A DNA stretch of 54,885 bases from Actinomycetales bacterium JB111 (lineage in GTDB: Bacteria; Actinomycetota; Actinomycetes; Actinomycetales; Actinomycetaceae), in assembly GCA_900163555.1 (NCBI GenBank), contig FUHX01000083.1, forward strand, positions 1 to 54,885, given 5' to 3'. The notes under the pieces were generated by a model, which saw only the letters and a program-made list of their open reading frames with translations, was not told the DNA's origin and made no database searches. The position numbers and the translations under genes were made by a program. Shown here in pieces: positions 14,805-24,044 of this stretch. Position 1 is the stretch's first letter. Each line of letters opens with the position of its first letter.

Positions 14805-15217
14805 CCGGTCCGGCGGCCTCCCCCGGCCCGACGCCGGACACGCCCCAGCGCACGGCGCCCGCCGTCCGCGTGGTCGCCGTCGTCCTGGACGTGGCCGTGC
14901 TCGTCGCCTTCGTCCTCGGGGGCGCGAGCGCCCACGAGCGCGAGCTGGCCGACTACGCGCGGATCGCCTGGCCCTTCGCGCTCGCGCTGGCGGCGATCAG
15001 CCTGACCCTGCCGGTGCGGCGCGACCCGCTCTCGCTCTGGCCCGCGGGCGGCCTGGTGTTCCTCGCCGTCACCGTCGGGGGCCTGGCGCTGCGGTGGCTG
15101 ACGGGCGGCGGCATGGCGATGCCGTTCCCGCTCATCGCGGCCGGTCTGCTGCTGGCGGGCCTCATCGGCTGGCGGCTCGTGGCTGCCGTCGTGCGGCTGG
15201 TGCTGCGGCGGAGGTAG
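14801..15217 (+). CDS. DUF3054 family membrane protein
   Basis: A 138-residue protein with four predicted membrane segments: VRVVAVVLDVAVLVAFVLGG, IAWPFALALAAISLTLPV, PAGGLVFLAVTVGGLALRWL and PFPLIAAGLLLAGLIGWRLV. A Pro-rich cytosolic N-terminus precedes them. DUF3054 proteins of this length are typical of actinobacteria and have no known function. The GTG start at 14801 overlaps the preceding stop by 4 bp. M. tuberculosis has a small membrane protein near its rdgB homologue (Rv1342c), so this gene may be the counterpart; that is inference from gene order. Convergent with rdgB. Confidence 0.75.
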   Translation: MTGPAASPGPTPDTPQRTAPAVRVVAVVLDVAVLVAFVLGGASAHERELADYARIAWPFALALAAISLTLPVRRDPLSLWPAGGLVFLAVTVGGLALRWLTGGGMAMPFPLIAAGLLLAGLIGWRLVAAVVRLVLRRR

Positions 15218-15248
15218 CCGGCGCGGCCGTCGCCCTCCCGCCCCCCGC

Positions 15249-15914
15249 TCAGCCCAGCGCGGCCGCGATGGCCGGGGCGAGGGCGCGGAACGCGCGGCCC
15301 CGGTGGCTGATCGCGTTCTTCTCCTCGGGGGCGAGCTCGCCGGCCGAGCGGGACTCGCCGTCGGGCTGGAAGAGCGGGTCGTAGCCGAAGCCGCCCTCTC
15401 CCTGCTCGGCGCGCAGCAGGCGACCGGGCATCTCCCCCCGCAACACGGTCTCCGCGTCCGTACCGTCCGGTCCCCCGCCGGGGACGACGAGCGCGGCGGC
15501 GCAGACGAACCGCGCCGCGCGGTGCTCGTCGGGGACGTCCGCGAGCTGGGCCAGCAGGAGGGCGTTGTTGGCGGCGTCGTCGCCGTGCCGGCCGGACCAG
15601 CGCGCCGAGAAGACCCCGGGCGCCCCGCCGAGCACGTCGACCGAGATGCCGGAGTCGTCGGCCACGGCCGGCAGGCCCGCGGCGTGGGCGATCGCGCGCG
15701 CCTTGATGAGCGCGTTGGCCTCGAAGGTCACGCCGTCCTCGACGGGCGGCTCCAGCCCGAGGACCCCTGCGCCCACGACCGCCTCCGGGGCGAGAGCCGG
15801 CACGTGCGGGAGGAGGATCTCCCGCAGCTCGCCGACCTTGTGGGCGTTGTGGGTCGCGAGGACGAGGCGCGGGGCCACGCCCGCCGCCCGGGACCCGGCG
15901 GCCGCCTCGCTCAC
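15249..15914 (-). CDS. rdgB: XTP/dITP pyrophosphatase (non-canonical purine NTP hydrolase)
   Basis: A 221-residue HAM1/RdgB protein that hydrolyses dITP, XTP and related nucleotides to monophosphates, keeping deaminated purines out of DNA and RNA. The substrate motif [15 protein letters not shown] occurs near the N-terminus (usual TxNxxK). The catalytic region [20 protein letters not shown] + ARWSG and the C-terminal [13 protein letters not shown] and [10 protein letters not shown] are all present. The GTG start overlaps the rph stop by 4 bp, so it is translationally coupled to RNase PH. This rph-rdgB pairing is widespread in actinobacteria. Confidence 0.93.
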   Translation of the reverse strand: MSEAAAGSRAAGVAPRLVLATHNAHKVGELREILLPHVPALAPEAVVGAGVLGLEPPVEDGVTFEANALIKARAIAHAAGLPAVADDSGISVDVLGGAPGVFSARWSGRHGDDAANNALLLAQLADVPDEHRAARFVCAAALVVPGGGPDGTDAETVLRGEMPGRLLRAEQGEGGFGYDPLFQPDGESRSAGELAPEEKNAISHRGRAFRALAPAIAAALG

Positions 15915-16681
15915 GCGCCCGCCCCGGCCGCGAGCGCCTCGGCCTGGATGCCGGCGAGCTCGGCGGTGCCCTTGACCGCGAGGTCGAGCAGCTCGTTCAG
16001 CTCGTCGCGGGTGAACGGCGCACCCTCAGCGGTTCCCTGCACCTCGATGAAGTCGCCCGAGCCGGTGACCACCACGTTCATGTCGGTGTCCGCCGCGACG
16101 TCCTCGACGTAGGGCAGGTCGAGCACGGGGCGGCCGTCCACCACGCCGACCGAGATCGCGGAGACCGAGTCCTTGAGGACGCCGGCGCCGGAGCGGATGT
16201 GCCCCTGCTCCTGGCCCCAGGCGATCGCGTCGGCGAGCGCCACGTACGCGCCGGTGATGGACGCGGTGCGCGTGCCGCCGTCGGCCTGCAGGACGTCGCA
16301 GTCGAGGACGATCGAGTTCTCGCCGAGCGCGGACAGGTCGACGACCGCGCGCAGGGAGCGGCCGATGAGCCGGCTGATCTCGTGGGTCCGGCCACCGATC
16401 TTCCCGCGGACGGACTCGCGCTGGGAGCGGTCGTTCGTGGCGCGCGGCAGCATGGCGTACTCGGCGGTCACCCACCCGAGCCCGGAGTCCTTCCGCCAGC
16501 GCGGGACGCCGGCGGTGAACGAGGCGACGCACAGGACGCGCGTGTCGCCGAACTCCACAAGGACCGAGCCCTCGCCGGCTTTCTGCCACCCGCGCGTGAT
16601 CCTTACGGGGCGCAGCTCGTCGGGCGCGCGGCCGTCCGCGCGGGGGGTCGTGGAAGCGTCTGAGGAGGGAGAGGACGTCAT
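15911..16681 (-). CDS. rph: Ribonuclease PH
   Basis: A 256-residue phosphorolytic 3'-5' exoribonuclease that trims tRNA precursors. Recognisable segments include [40 protein letters not shown] with the phosphate-binding arginines, [20 protein letters not shown], and [16 protein letters not shown]. The start is the ATG at 16679-16681, located 7 nt after TAGCCT with no Shine-Dalgarno, so the transcript is probably leaderless. A longer upstream frame includes the ppc-side hairpins and is rejected. rdgB follows with a 4-bp overlap. Confidence 0.93.
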   Translation of the reverse strand: MTSSPSSDASTTPRADGRAPDELRPVRITRGWQKAGEGSVLVEFGDTRVLCVASFTAGVPRWRKDSGLGWVTAEYAMLPRATNDRSQRESVRGKIGGRTHEISRLIGRSLRAVVDLSALGENSIVLDCDVLQADGGTRTASITGAYVALADAIAWGQEQGHIRSGAGVLKDSVSAISVGVVDGRPVLDLPYVEDVAADTDMNVVVTGSGDFIEVQGTAEGAPFTRDELNELLDLAVKGTAELAGIQAEALAAGAGA

Positions 16682-16688
16682 GCGATCG

Positions 16689-16694
16689 AGGCTA
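16689..16694 (-). promoter_or_regulatory. Leaderless -10 element of rph
   Basis: TAGCCT on the minus strand ends 7 nt before the rph ATG; no clear -35. Confidence 0.45.
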
Positions 16695-16785
16695 CCGGCG
16701 GCGCTCGGGCGCCCGGTAGCGCGCCCGACGACGAGGCCTGGGTCCTTTCTCACGTCGTCCGCCGGGTCGGCGGGCTCGCCCGACG

Positions 16786-16808
16786 CCGGGGCCCTGTCAG
16801 GGCCCCGG
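16786..16808. terminator. Short GC-rich hairpin between ppc and rph
   Basis: Arms 16786-16796 and 16798-16808 are exact reverse complements with a single central T, so the real loop is about 5 nt. It may add termination after ppc. Confidence 0.55.
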
Positions 16809-16890
16809 ACACGTCCGAGGGAGTGTGGTCGGGTCGGGAAGCGGGAGTCCGGCGGGGCGCGACCGCCCAGGGACGCCGCCACGTCCACAG

Positions 16891-16933
16891 ACGCGTGTGG
16901 CCCGCGACCGTTCCGGTCGCGGGCCACACGCGT
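16891..16933. terminator. 20-bp perfect stem, ppc terminator
   Basis: Arms 16891-16910 and 16914-16933 pair perfectly around a TTC loop. It lies 12 bp downstream of the ppc stop (minus strand). No U-tract follows. Confidence 0.85.
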
Positions 16934-16945
16934 GGAGCGGCTCGG

Positions 16946-19651
16946 TCAGCCCGTGTTCTGCAGGCCGGCGGCCACGCCCTTGAGCGTGATGAGCATGAGC
17001 TCGTGCTGGCTCTTCTCCACCTCGTCGCCGCCCTTGCGGATGGCGCGCAGCGCACGAAGCTGGAGCAGCGACAGCGCGTCGACGTACGGGTTGCGCAGCT
17101 CGATCGCGCGGCCGAGCACGCGGTGCGCGCCGAGCAGGTGGTCCTGCGAGGTGACGGTGAGGACCCACTGACGGGTCAGCCGCATCTCGTCGAGGACCAT
17201 CTGGGCGAGGTCGTCGCGGTCGCCGAGGGCCAGGTAGCGCGCGGCGATGTAGTCGTCCGCCTTGGCGAGCGACATCTCGATGTTGTCGACCATCGTGGCG
17301 AACAGGGGCCAGTCGCGGTACGCGGAACGCAGGAGCTCGACGTCGCCGACCTCGTCCAGCGCCGTGCCGAGGCCGAACCAGCCGGTGAGGTTGGTGCGGG
17401 CCTGCGACCAGGCGAAGTTCCACGGGATCGCGCGCAGGTCGTCGAGCGACTCGACCGACAGGCCGCGGCGGGCCGGGCGGGAGCCGAGCGCGAGGTGCCC
17501 GACCTCCTCCTGCGGCGTGACCTCGGCGAACCAGGCCGGGAAGCCCTCGGCGCCGACGAGCTCGTCGAACCGCAAGCGGGACGTCCGGGTCAGGCGCTCG
17601 GCGAGGTCCGCGAACCGGTCCGCGGCGCGGGCGTTGCGCTCCTCCACGCTCGGCGCGGAGGCCATGAGCGTGGCGGCCGCGACCGACTCGATGTGCCGGA
17701 TCCCGATGGCCTTGTTGTGGTACCGCGCGGTGATGACCTCGCCCTGCTCGGTCACCTTGAACCGCAGGTCCACGCTGCCCGGGGGCTGCGCGAGCACGGC
17801 GCGGTGCGCGGGGCCGCCGCCGCGGCCGAGCGCGCCGCCCCGGCCGTGGAACTGGGTGAGGTTGATGTCGTTCTGGGCCGCCCATTCCGCGATGCGTCGC
17901 TGGGCGTCGTACAGCGCGATGGTGGCCGCGACCGGGCCGACGTCCTTCGCGGAGTCGGAGTAGCCGAGCGTGACCTCGATCTTCCGGCCGTTCTGGGCCA
18001 GCCGCTCCTGGACCTCCGGGAACTCGATCATCTCGGAGAGGATCCGGGGCGCGTTGTGCAGGTCCTCGAAGGTCTCGAACAGCGGCACCGCGTCGATGAC
18101 GGGCGCGCGGCGGCCGTCGCCGGACGCCGCCTTGGCGAGCGTGTAGAGGTTCCTGATGTCCTCGCTCGACTGCGTGAACGAGATCAGGTAGCGGCCGGTC
18201 GAGCCCTCGCCGAGCCGGCGCTGGACGAGCGCCACGGCGCGCAGGGTGTCGAGGACCTCCTCGAGCGGGACGGCCGGCGGGTCCGTCTCCGGGTCGCGCG
18301 TGCCCTGAAGGATCTCGACGGCCTGGCGGTGCACCTTGGAGTGCTGCCGCAGCTCGAGCTCGGCGCCGTGGAAGCCGAAGGTCTCCAGCTGGCGGATGAG
18401 GTCCGCGAGGTCGCCGTTCGCGGCCCGCTTCGCGTCCGCGGCGAGGAGGGAGGCGCGCACGACGCGCAGGTCCTCGAGCGCCTCGGACGGCTCCTGGTAG
18501 GCGAGGTCGGACTGGCGGGCGGTGGTGGCGTCCAGCCGCGCCGCGACGAGCAGCAGCACCTGGCGGTGCGTCTCCCCCGGCGCGTTGTTGGCGACCTCGG
18601 TCGCGATCGACGGCGCGTACTGGCGCATGGTCGCGAGCAGGGCGGTGACCGTCGAGTCCGGCGGCACGAGGTTGTCCGTGACGGTCAGGTGCATCGCCAC
18701 GTGTCGGGTGCGCTCCGAGATCGCGGCCAGCGCGTGGTCGGACATGATCTGGGCGGCCTCGACCGTGAGCGACGAGACGACGTTCGGGTTGCCGTCGCGG
18801 TCGCCGCCGATCCAGCTGCCCAGGCGGACGAACGCCGGGGAGATCGGCTCGGACATGCCGGAGCCGTCCGGGTCCAGGGCGTCGTCGAGGCGCCGGTACA
18901 CGGCCGGGACGATGTCCACGAGCGAGTCCGAGAAGGTCTGCATGACCGAGCGGACCTCGTCCAGCGGGCTCGGCGCCGACGGGCGCAGCTCGGAGGTGCG
19001 CCAGAGCCTGTCGATCGACTGCAGGAGCTGCCGGTCGATCTCGGCGAGCGCGAACGCGCCGAGCCGCTCGTCGTCGCGGCGGTCGATGAGGTCGTTGATG
19101 ACGCCGATCGCGCGGGTCACCGCGCGGCGGCGGGCCTCGGTCGGGTGGGCGGTGAAGACGGGGTGGAACCGGAGTCGCGCCAGGCGCGCGCGGGCCTCCT
19201 CATCGCCGACCTCCTCGGCGAGAGCCTTGACGGCTCCGGGCAGCGTGGACGCGGAACCGAAGGCCCGCTCCCCCTCGCCCTCGGTCGAGCGCAGGACGCG
19301 CACGCGCTGCTGCTCCTCGGCGAGGTTCGCGAGGTGGAAGTAGCAGGCGAACGCCCGCGCCACCTCGATCGCGCGCTCGGGCGTGAACCCGGCGACGACC
19401 TCCTCGGCCCTCCTCAGCGCCTCGGGATCGGAGTCCCGGCTCGCCGTGATGACGAGCTCACGGAGCTTCTCGACGTCCTCGTACAGTCCGGTCGAGCCGG
19501 ACTCCTTGAGGATCTGGCCGAGCATGGCGCCGAGGCGACGGACGTCGGCCCGCATCGGTTCGGGGACGGTGGGCGTCGACGTCTCGGCCGTGCCGGCGGA
19601 GCCGGAGCTGGGGTCGAGCGGGTCGGTCGCGCGGTCTCCTGGTGCTATCAC
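16946..19651 (-). CDS. ppc: Phosphoenolpyruvate carboxylase
   Basis: A 901-residue enzyme converting PEP and bicarbonate to oxaloacetate, the anaplerotic supply to the TCA cycle. Diagnostic motifs are FTAHPTEARRR with the catalytic His, GSWIGGDRDGNPNV, LGYSDSAKDVGPVAA, and the flexible loop FHGRGGALGRGGGPAH. The C-terminus ends LKGVAAGLQNTG, matching the family's (Q)NTG end, so the protein is complete. The start is GTG at 19649-19651, 6 nt after TAGCCT, with no ribosome site, suggesting a leaderless transcript. It sits inside a block otherwise resembling a conserved clpS-murI-rph-rdgB region, between the metallo-hydrolase and rph genes, and ends with its own strong hairpin. Confidence 0.95.
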   Translation of the reverse strand: MIAPGDRATDPLDPSSGSAGTAETSTPTVPEPMRADVRRLGAMLGQILKESGSTGLYEDVEKLRELVITASRDSDPEALRRAEEVVAGFTPERAIEVARAFACYFHLANLAEEQQRVRVLRSTEGEGERAFGSASTLPGAVKALAEEVGDEEARARLARLRFHPVFTAHPTEARRRAVTRAIGVINDLIDRRDDERLGAFALAEIDRQLLQSIDRLWRTSELRPSAPSPLDEVRSVMQTFSDSLVDIVPAVYRRLDDALDPDGSGMSEPISPAFVRLGSWIGGDRDGNPNVVSSLTVEAAQIMSDHALAAISERTRHVAMHLTVTDNLVPPDSTVTALLATMRQYAPSIATEVANNAPGETHRQVLLLVAARLDATTARQSDLAYQEPSEALEDLRVVRASLLAADAKRAANGDLADLIRQLETFGFHGAELELRQHSKVHRQAVEILQGTRDPETDPPAVPLEEVLDTLRAVALVQRRLGEGSTGRYLISFTQSSEDIRNLYTLAKAASGDGRRAPVIDAVPLFETFEDLHNAPRILSEMIEFPEVQERLAQNGRKIEVTLGYSDSAKDVGPVAATIALYDAQRRIAEWAAQNDINLTQFHGRGGALGRGGGPAHRAVLAQPPGSVDLRFKVTEQGEVITARYHNKAIGIRHIESVAAATLMASAPSVEERNARAADRFADLAERLTRTSRLRFDELVGAEGFPAWFAEVTPQEEVGHLALGSRPARRGLSVESLDDLRAIPWNFAWSQARTNLTGWFGLGTALDEVGDVELLRSAYRDWPLFATMVDNIEMSLAKADDYIAARYLALGDRDDLAQMVLDEMRLTRQWVLTVTSQDHLLGAHRVLGRAIELRNPYVDALSLLQLRALRAIRKGGDEVEKSQHELMLITLKGVAAGLQNTG

Positions 19652-19657
19652 GGAATC

Positions 19658-19663
19658 AGGCTA
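19658..19663 (-). promoter_or_regulatory. Leaderless -10 element of ppc
   Basis: TAGCCT on the minus strand ends 6 nt before the ppc GTG start codon. Confidence 0.45.
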
Positions 19664-19785
19664 ACGGCCCGACGACGGCACTCGCCCCGCGATCCCAGGA
19701 TCGGGCATGGGGTTGGTCACGTCCCGCCCTGCAAAGGGTCATCCCGGGACTCCGGCCGCGCGCGGGCGCGGGCCCGCGAGGGGCG

Positions 19786-20583
19786 TCAGATCGCCCAGGT
19801 GGCGCCGGGTACGGCGAGGTCGATCGGCCCGTCGAACTCCTCGGCGGCCTCGTCGGCCACGCGCTGCTTGTCCGTCCAGGGCTGAATGTGCGTGAGGACG
19901 AGGCGCCCCACGCGCCCGCCGGCGGCGAGCGCGCCCGCACGGCGGCCGGTGAGGTGAATGCCACGGACCGTGTCACGGTCCTCCTGGAAGGCGGCCTCGG
20001 ACAGGAGGAGGTCCAGGCCGTCGGCCATCTGCTCGATGCCCTCGCACGTGTCCGTGTCGCCCGTGTAGCCGAGCGTGACCCGGCGGGCCGAGTCGTCGTC
20101 GGAGGGGCCGGTGACCCGGATCCCGAAGGCGGGCACGGGGTGCCAGGCGGGGAAGACGTCGATCGTGAGGGGGCCCACCGTGAACGGGGTGCCCGGGGTG
20201 AGGTCCCGGAAGGTGAGGACGTCGGCATAGTCCTCGTCCTCGCCGTCGCCGCCGACCGCGCGGGTGCGCTCCATGCCGCCGGGCGTGCCGACGACGTCGA
20301 CGGGCGGCAGCGGGCCGTCCGGGTGCCAGCGACGGTAGACCTGCATGCCGATGAGGTCGACCATGTGGTCCGCGTGGAGGTGGGAGACGGCGATCGCGTC
20401 GATGTCCCGCGGGTCGACGTGGTTGAGCATCTGGCCCATGGCGCCCGGGCCGAGGTCGAGGATGACCGACCAGGTGCGCTCGGCGCCGTCGGCACCGGGG
20501 CCCTCGGCCTGCACGAGGTAGGAGGAGGCGGCGGCGTCGGGGCCCGACATCGATCCGGTGCAGCCGATGACCGTCAGTCTCAC
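19786..20583 (-). CDS. Metallo-beta-lactamase-fold phosphodiesterase, Rv1339-like
   Basis: A 265-residue MBL-fold hydrolase. The N-terminal [20 protein letters not shown] and the metal motif [13 protein letters not shown] are present. Further metal-ligand regions are [21 protein letters not shown] and [10 protein letters not shown]. The segment HLTGRRAG resembles that of M. tuberculosis Rv1339, an atypical class II cAMP phosphodiesterase with a role in antibiotic tolerance. The place next to murI and upstream of rph also matches Rv1338-Rv1339-Rv1340, so a cyclic-nucleotide phosphodiesterase role is a reasonable inference but not shown here. Its start overlaps the murI stop by 4 bp. Confidence 0.8.
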   Translation of the reverse strand: MRLTVIGCTGSMSGPDAAASSYLVQAEGPGADGAERTWSVILDLGPGAMGQMLNHVDPRDIDAIAVSHLHADHMVDLIGMQVYRRWHPDGPLPPVDVVGTPGGMERTRAVGGDGEDEDYADVLTFRDLTPGTPFTVGPLTIDVFPAWHPVPAFGIRVTGPSDDDSARRVTLGYTGDTDTCEGIEQMADGLDLLLSEAAFQEDRDTVRGIHLTGRRAGALAAGGRVGRLVLTHIQPWTDKQRVADEAAEEFDGPIDLAVPGATWAI

Positions 20584-21404
20584 AGCGCGATCCCTTCGGT
20601 GCCGGTGGGCTCCACGCTCACGACCTCCGGGCCGAGGAAGCGGCGCGCGAGGCTCCCGAACGCGTCGGGCTCGCCCGTCGCGAGGAAACGGTGGTGCGGC
20701 TCCCCCGACTCCGGCGAGCGCTCGAGGTCGTGGGCGACGAGCGTGCGGTACACGTCCTTGGCCGTCTCCTCGGCGGAGGAGACGAGCGTGACCTCGTCGC
20801 CCATGACGTAGCTGATGGCGCCGGTGAGCAGCGGGTAGTGCGTGCAGCCGAGGACGAGGGTGTCCACGCCCGCCGCCTTGGCCGGCGCGAGGTACTCCTC
20901 GGCGACGCTGAGGACCTCCGGGCCGGAGGTGATGCCGGCCTCGACGAGCTCGACGAACCGGGGGGCGGGCGTGATCGTCAGCTCCAGCCTCGGTGCGGCG
21001 GCGAAGGCGTCGCGGTAGGCGCCGGAGTCGACCGTGGCGCGCGTGGCGATGACGCCGATGCGGCCGGAGCCCGTGGAGGCGACGGCGCGGCGCACGGCCG
21101 GCTTGATGACCTCGACGACCGGGATGCCGGCGTCGAGCGTGTACCGCTCGCGGGCGTCCGCTATGACGGCGGCGGAGGCGGAGTTGCAGGCGATCACGAG
21201 GGCCTTCACACCGGAGGTGACGAGGCCGTCCATGACGTCGAGGGCGAGCTCGCGCACCTCGCCGATCGGGCGCGGCCCGTACGGGCTGTGCGCCGTGTCG
21301 CCCACGTACACGATCTCCTCGTGCGGGAGCTGGTCGATGACGGCGCGGGCCACGGTGAGCCCTCCGACGCCAGAGTCGAAGATGCCGATCGGAGCATCAT
21401 TCAT
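20580..21404 (-). CDS. murI: Glutamate racemase
   Basis: A 274-residue enzyme interconverting L- and D-glutamate for peptidoglycan synthesis. Key features are [17 protein letters not shown] at the N-terminus with the catalytic Asp/Ser region, [13 protein letters not shown], the first catalytic Cys in [11 protein letters not shown] (usual ACNTA) and the second in [11 protein letters not shown]. Length is normal. The ATG at 21402-21404 is 7 nt after TAGCGT; this -10 hexamer begins with the TAG stop codon of the upstream DUF2017 gene. The last 4 bp overlap the metallo-hydrolase start. Confidence 0.93.
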   Translation of the reverse strand: MNDAPIGIFDSGVGGLTVARAVIDQLPHEEIVYVGDTAHSPYGPRPIGEVRELALDVMDGLVTSGVKALVIACNSASAAVIADARERYTLDAGIPVVEVIKPAVRRAVASTGSGRIGVIATRATVDSGAYRDAFAAAPRLELTITPAPRFVELVEAGITSGPEVLSVAEEYLAPAKAAGVDTLVLGCTHYPLLTGAISYVMGDEVTLVSSAEETAKDVYRTLVAHDLERSPESGEPHHRFLATGEPDAFGSLARRFLGPEVVSVEPTGTEGIAL

Positions 21405-21411
21405 GCCAGTG

Positions 21412-21417
21412 ACGCTA
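21412..21417 (-). promoter_or_regulatory. Leaderless -10 element of murI, overlapping the upstream stop codon
   Basis: TAGCGT on the minus strand ends 7 nt before the murI ATG. Its first three bases are the DUF2017 stop codon. Confidence 0.4.
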
Positions 21418-22257
21418 GTTCGGGCGCCTCAGGCTGTGTAGCGCGTTGACCAGTGACTCCTGCCACCAGGTCAACGACGTGTAGAGGATCGCCATGGCCT
21501 CGCCGACCGTCCCGGACCCCGCGCGGGACGAGGCGGTGGCCCGTTCCGCCATGTCGTAGAGCTCGTCGTCGGCGAGCGTGTCCCCGAGCCCGAGCCGGGT
21601 CGCTATGACGAGACGCACGTCGTTGATGGCGCGCAGGACGTCCGCCTCGTGGCCGTCCGGGACGAAGAACGAGTCGTCTCGGCGGGCGGGGTGGTCCAGC
21701 TCCTCGACGACGAACAGCAGCCGGGCGATCTTCTCCGCCCGCAGGGACGGCTCGGTGAGCTCGCGCAGCGAGCCGGCCAGGTCCTCGTCCTCCGACATGT
21801 CCGGCAGGAGCCGGGCGAGCGCCGGGTCTGACGGCGGACGATCGCCGGCCGGGCCGGCGTCCGTCGGCACGAAGTCCAGGGCGGCGAGGATGGCGGCGTC
21901 GGACGAGGGCGTGTCGGCCGGGCCCGTGTCACCCGGGCCGGTGCCGCTCGGGCCGGCCCCGCTCGGGGTCTCGTCGCCCGAGCCGGAACGACCCGAGCCG
22001 GCGCCGCCCGAGGCGGCGTCACCCGAGGCCGCCCCGCCCGGGGTGCCGGTCGTCCCGGGGGTGACGGCGTCGTCGTCGGGGGCCGTGTTCCCGGGCGTCC
22101 CCTCCGAACGCGAGGACAGCTCGCCGAGGGCGTCCATGGGCGGCTCGGCGTGGCCGAGCAGCGAGGCGACGTCGGCGAAGGGCCGGGAGAGGAAGGTCCG
22201 CTCGGGCGCGGAGATGCGGGCGACGTACCCGCCCCGCGTGCGTCGGAAGGCGTCCAC
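21415..22257 (-). CDS. DUF2017 protein (AosR-like), cysteine-free with a long disordered insertion
   Basis: A 280-residue DUF2017 protein. The N-terminal block [20 protein letters not shown] and the C-terminal helical block (from [10 protein letters not shown] to [20 protein letters not shown]) match the family. Between them, about residues 50-120 are a Gly/Ser/Thr/Pro/Asp-rich stretch of short [15 protein letters not shown]-like repeats. In M. tuberculosis the DUF2017 protein Rv1332 (AosR) is a redox-responsive regulator acting with SigH on a cysteine biosynthesis cluster. This protein contains no cysteine, so thiol-based sensing of that kind cannot operate. It lies 3 bp after clpS on the same strand, the conserved clpS-DUF2017 pairing. 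Confidence 0.8.
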   Translation of the reverse strand: MDAFRRTRGGYVARISAPERTFLSRPFADVASLLGHAEPPMDALGELSSRSEGTPGNTAPDDDAVTPGTTGTPGGAASGDAASGGAGSGRSGSGDETPSGAGPSGTGPGDTGPADTPSSDAAILAALDFVPTDAGPAGDRPPSDPALARLLPDMSEDEDLAGSLRELTEPSLRAEKIARLLFVVEELDHPARRDDSFFVPDGHEADVLRAINDVRLVIATRLGLGDTLADDELYDMAERATASSRAGSGTVGEAMAILYTSLTWWQESLVNALHSLRRPN

Positions 22258-22260
22258 GTC

Positions 22261-22596
22261 TCAGTTCTCCTCTTCGATCGTGGCCCACAGGCCGAACCCG
22301 TGCATCGCCGTCGCGTCGGCCTCGACCGCCTCGCGGCCGCCGGACGAGACCACGGCCCTGCCCCGCTCGTGGACCTGGAGCATGAGGCTGCGGGCCTTCG
22401 TCTCCGGGTAGCCGAAGTACGTGCGGAACACCCAGGTCACGTAGGTCATGAGGTTGACGGGGTCGTCGTGGACGACGCAGCGCCACGGACGGGCGCGGTT
22501 CGCCACGGGGTCGGGGGCGAGCTCCTGCGCGGGCTGCTCATCGATGGTGGGAGCCGTCGGGGCCGCGGGCGCGGCCGGGGTGGCGGGCTGCGACAT
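22261..22596 (-). CDS. clpS: ATP-dependent Clp protease adaptor
   Basis: A 111-residue ClpS adaptor, which binds N-degron substrates and delivers them to ClpC/ClpA-ClpP. After an Ala/Pro-rich N-terminal extension of about 35 residues comes the core: CVVHDDPVNLMTYVTWVFRT, where D-D-P-V-N-L-M corresponds to the N-degron pocket, then YPETKARSLMLQVHERGRAV and a C-terminal GFGLWATIEEE. The ATG at 22594-22596 is 7 nt after TATCGT on the minus strand with no Shine-Dalgarno, so it is probably leaderless. It is divergent from pncB, as in M. tuberculosis Rv1330c/Rv1331. Confidence 0.92.
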   Translation of the reverse strand: MSQPATPAAPAAPTAPTIDEQPAQELAPDPVANRARPWRCVVHDDPVNLMTYVTWVFRTYFGYPETKARSLMLQVHERGRAVVSSGGREAVEADATAMHGFGLWATIEEEN

Positions 22597-22603
22597 GACG
22601 TCC

Positions 22604-22609
22604 ACGATA
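22604..22609 (-). promoter_or_regulatory. Leaderless -10 element of clpS
   Basis: TATCGT on the minus strand ends 7 nt before the clpS ATG, within the 60-bp divergent gap to pncB. Confidence 0.45.
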
Positions 22610-22643
22610 ACCGGGACCGGCCCCGGACGACCGGTCGCGCCAT

Positions 22644-22649
22644 TACGCT
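22644..22649 (+). promoter_or_regulatory. Leaderless -10 element of pncB
   Basis: TACGCT ends 7 nt before the pncB ATG at 22657. The two divergent -10 elements are 34 bp apart. Confidence 0.45.
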
Positions 22650-22656
22650 CGCCCTC

Positions 22657-24036
22657 ATGACTCGGCACGCGTCATCCGCGCTGAAAACCGACATGTACGA
22701 GCTGACGATGGTCGATGCGGCCCTCAAGGCCGGCACCGCCCTGCGCCCCAGCGTGTTCGAGGTGTTCGGGCGACGGCTCCCGACCCGGCGCCGCTACGGC
22801 GTGGTCGCGGGGATCGGCCGGCTGCTCGACGAGCTGGAGAACTTCCGGTTCTCCGCGGACGAGATCGACTACCTGAGCCGGGCCAAGATCGTCTCGGACG
22901 AGACGCTGGACTTCCTGCGGGACTACCGCTTCGGCGGGACCATCACCGGCTACCCCGAGGGCGAGGTCTTCTTCCCCGGGTCACCGATCCTCGTGGTGGA
23001 GGGCTCGTTCGCCGAGGGCGTCGTGCTCGAGACCCTCGTGCTGTCGATCCTCAACCACGACTCCGCCGTGGCCGCGGCGGCCTCCCGCATGGCGACGGCC
23101 GCGCACGGGCGACCCCTGCTGGAGATGGGCGCCCGGCGTACCCACGAGGAGGCCGCGGTGGCCGCGGCCCGGGCGGCCGTCGTCGGCGGTTTCGCCGCGA
23201 CCTCCGTGCTGGAGGCGGGCCGGCGGTACGGCATCAAGGCCATCGGGACGGCCGCGCACTCCTTCACGCTCCTGCACGACTCCGAGGAGGAGGCGTTCGC
23301 GGCGCAGGTCGCGGCCCTCGGCCCGGCGACGACGTTGCTCGTGGACACCTACGACGTGACCGTCGGCGTGGAGCGGGCGGTCGCCGCCGCGCGCGCGGCC
23401 GGGGGCGAGCTCGGCGCGGTGCGCCTGGACTCGGGCGACCTCGTGGCCCAGGCCTTCCAGGTCCGCGCGCAGCTCGACGAGCTCGGCGCGACGTCCACGA
23501 GGATCACCGTCACGTCCGACCTGGACGAGTTCGCGATCGCGGCGCTGAACGCGGCGCCCGTGGACTCCTACGGCGTGGGAACGAAGCTCGTCACCGGCTC
23601 CGGTCACCCGACCGCCGAGCTCGTCTACAAGCTCGTCGCGCGCGAGGGGGCCGACGGATGGCGCGAGGTCGCGAAGAAGTCGAGCTCGAAGAAGTCGGTC
23701 GGAGGGCTCAAGCGCGCCGGCCGCCTGTACGGCTCGGACGGCCACGCGGTCGAGGAGCTGGTGGTCGCCGGGACGACCTCCGAGCAGACGCTCGCGGAGA
23801 TCGAGCGCCAGGGGGCCCGGCAGCTCATGGTCGACCTCGTCGTCGACGGCGAGCCGGTGGCCGAGCACCGGGACTCCGGGGCGCTCGTCCGGGCGCAGGA
23901 ACGGCACAAGCTCTCGCGGGCGGCGCTGCCGTACGCGGGCTGGCGCCTGTCCGACGGCGAGCCGGCGATCGCCACCCGGCACGTGGACGTGGACCCGTCC
24001 GACGACGAGGTCGACATGGAGTCCGGGCACGCCTGA
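22657..24036 (+). CDS. pncB: Nicotinate phosphoribosyltransferase
   Basis: A 459-residue enzyme of the Preiss-Handler NAD salvage pathway, making nicotinate mononucleotide from nicotinate and PRPP with ATP. Visible motifs are SALKTDMYELTMVDAALKAG at the N-terminus, IGTAAHSFTLLHDSEEEAF with the regulatory histidine region, LVDTYDVTVGV, RLDSGDL and SYGVGTKLVTG for PRPP/phosphate binding. Length fits the actinobacterial enzyme. The ATG at 22657 is probably the first base of a leaderless message. It is divergent from clpS. A small membrane-protein gene converges 8 bp beyond its stop. Confidence 0.93.
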   Translation: MTRHASSALKTDMYELTMVDAALKAGTALRPSVFEVFGRRLPTRRRYGVVAGIGRLLDELENFRFSADEIDYLSRAKIVSDETLDFLRDYRFGGTITGYPEGEVFFPGSPILVVEGSFAEGVVLETLVLSILNHDSAVAAAASRMATAAHGRPLLEMGARRTHEEAAVAAARAAVVGGFAATSVLEAGRRYGIKAIGTAAHSFTLLHDSEEEAFAAQVAALGPATTLLVDTYDVTVGVERAVAAARAAGGELGAVRLDSGDLVAQAFQVRAQLDELGATSTRITVTSDLDEFAIAALNAAPVDSYGVGTKLVTGSGHPTAELVYKLVAREGADGWREVAKKSSSKKSVGGLKRAGRLYGSDGHAVEELVVAGTTSEQTLAEIERQGARQLMVDLVVDGEPVAEHRDSGALVRAQERHKLSRAALPYAGWRLSDGEPAIATRHVDVDPSDDEVDMESGHA

Positions 24037-24044
24037 GCGCGCGG

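Noticed and set aside
16823-19885. A frame of about 1,000 codons on the plus strand antisense to ppc
   Set aside because: The minus strand encodes a full PEP carboxylase with all motifs. The antisense frame is a codon-bias shadow.
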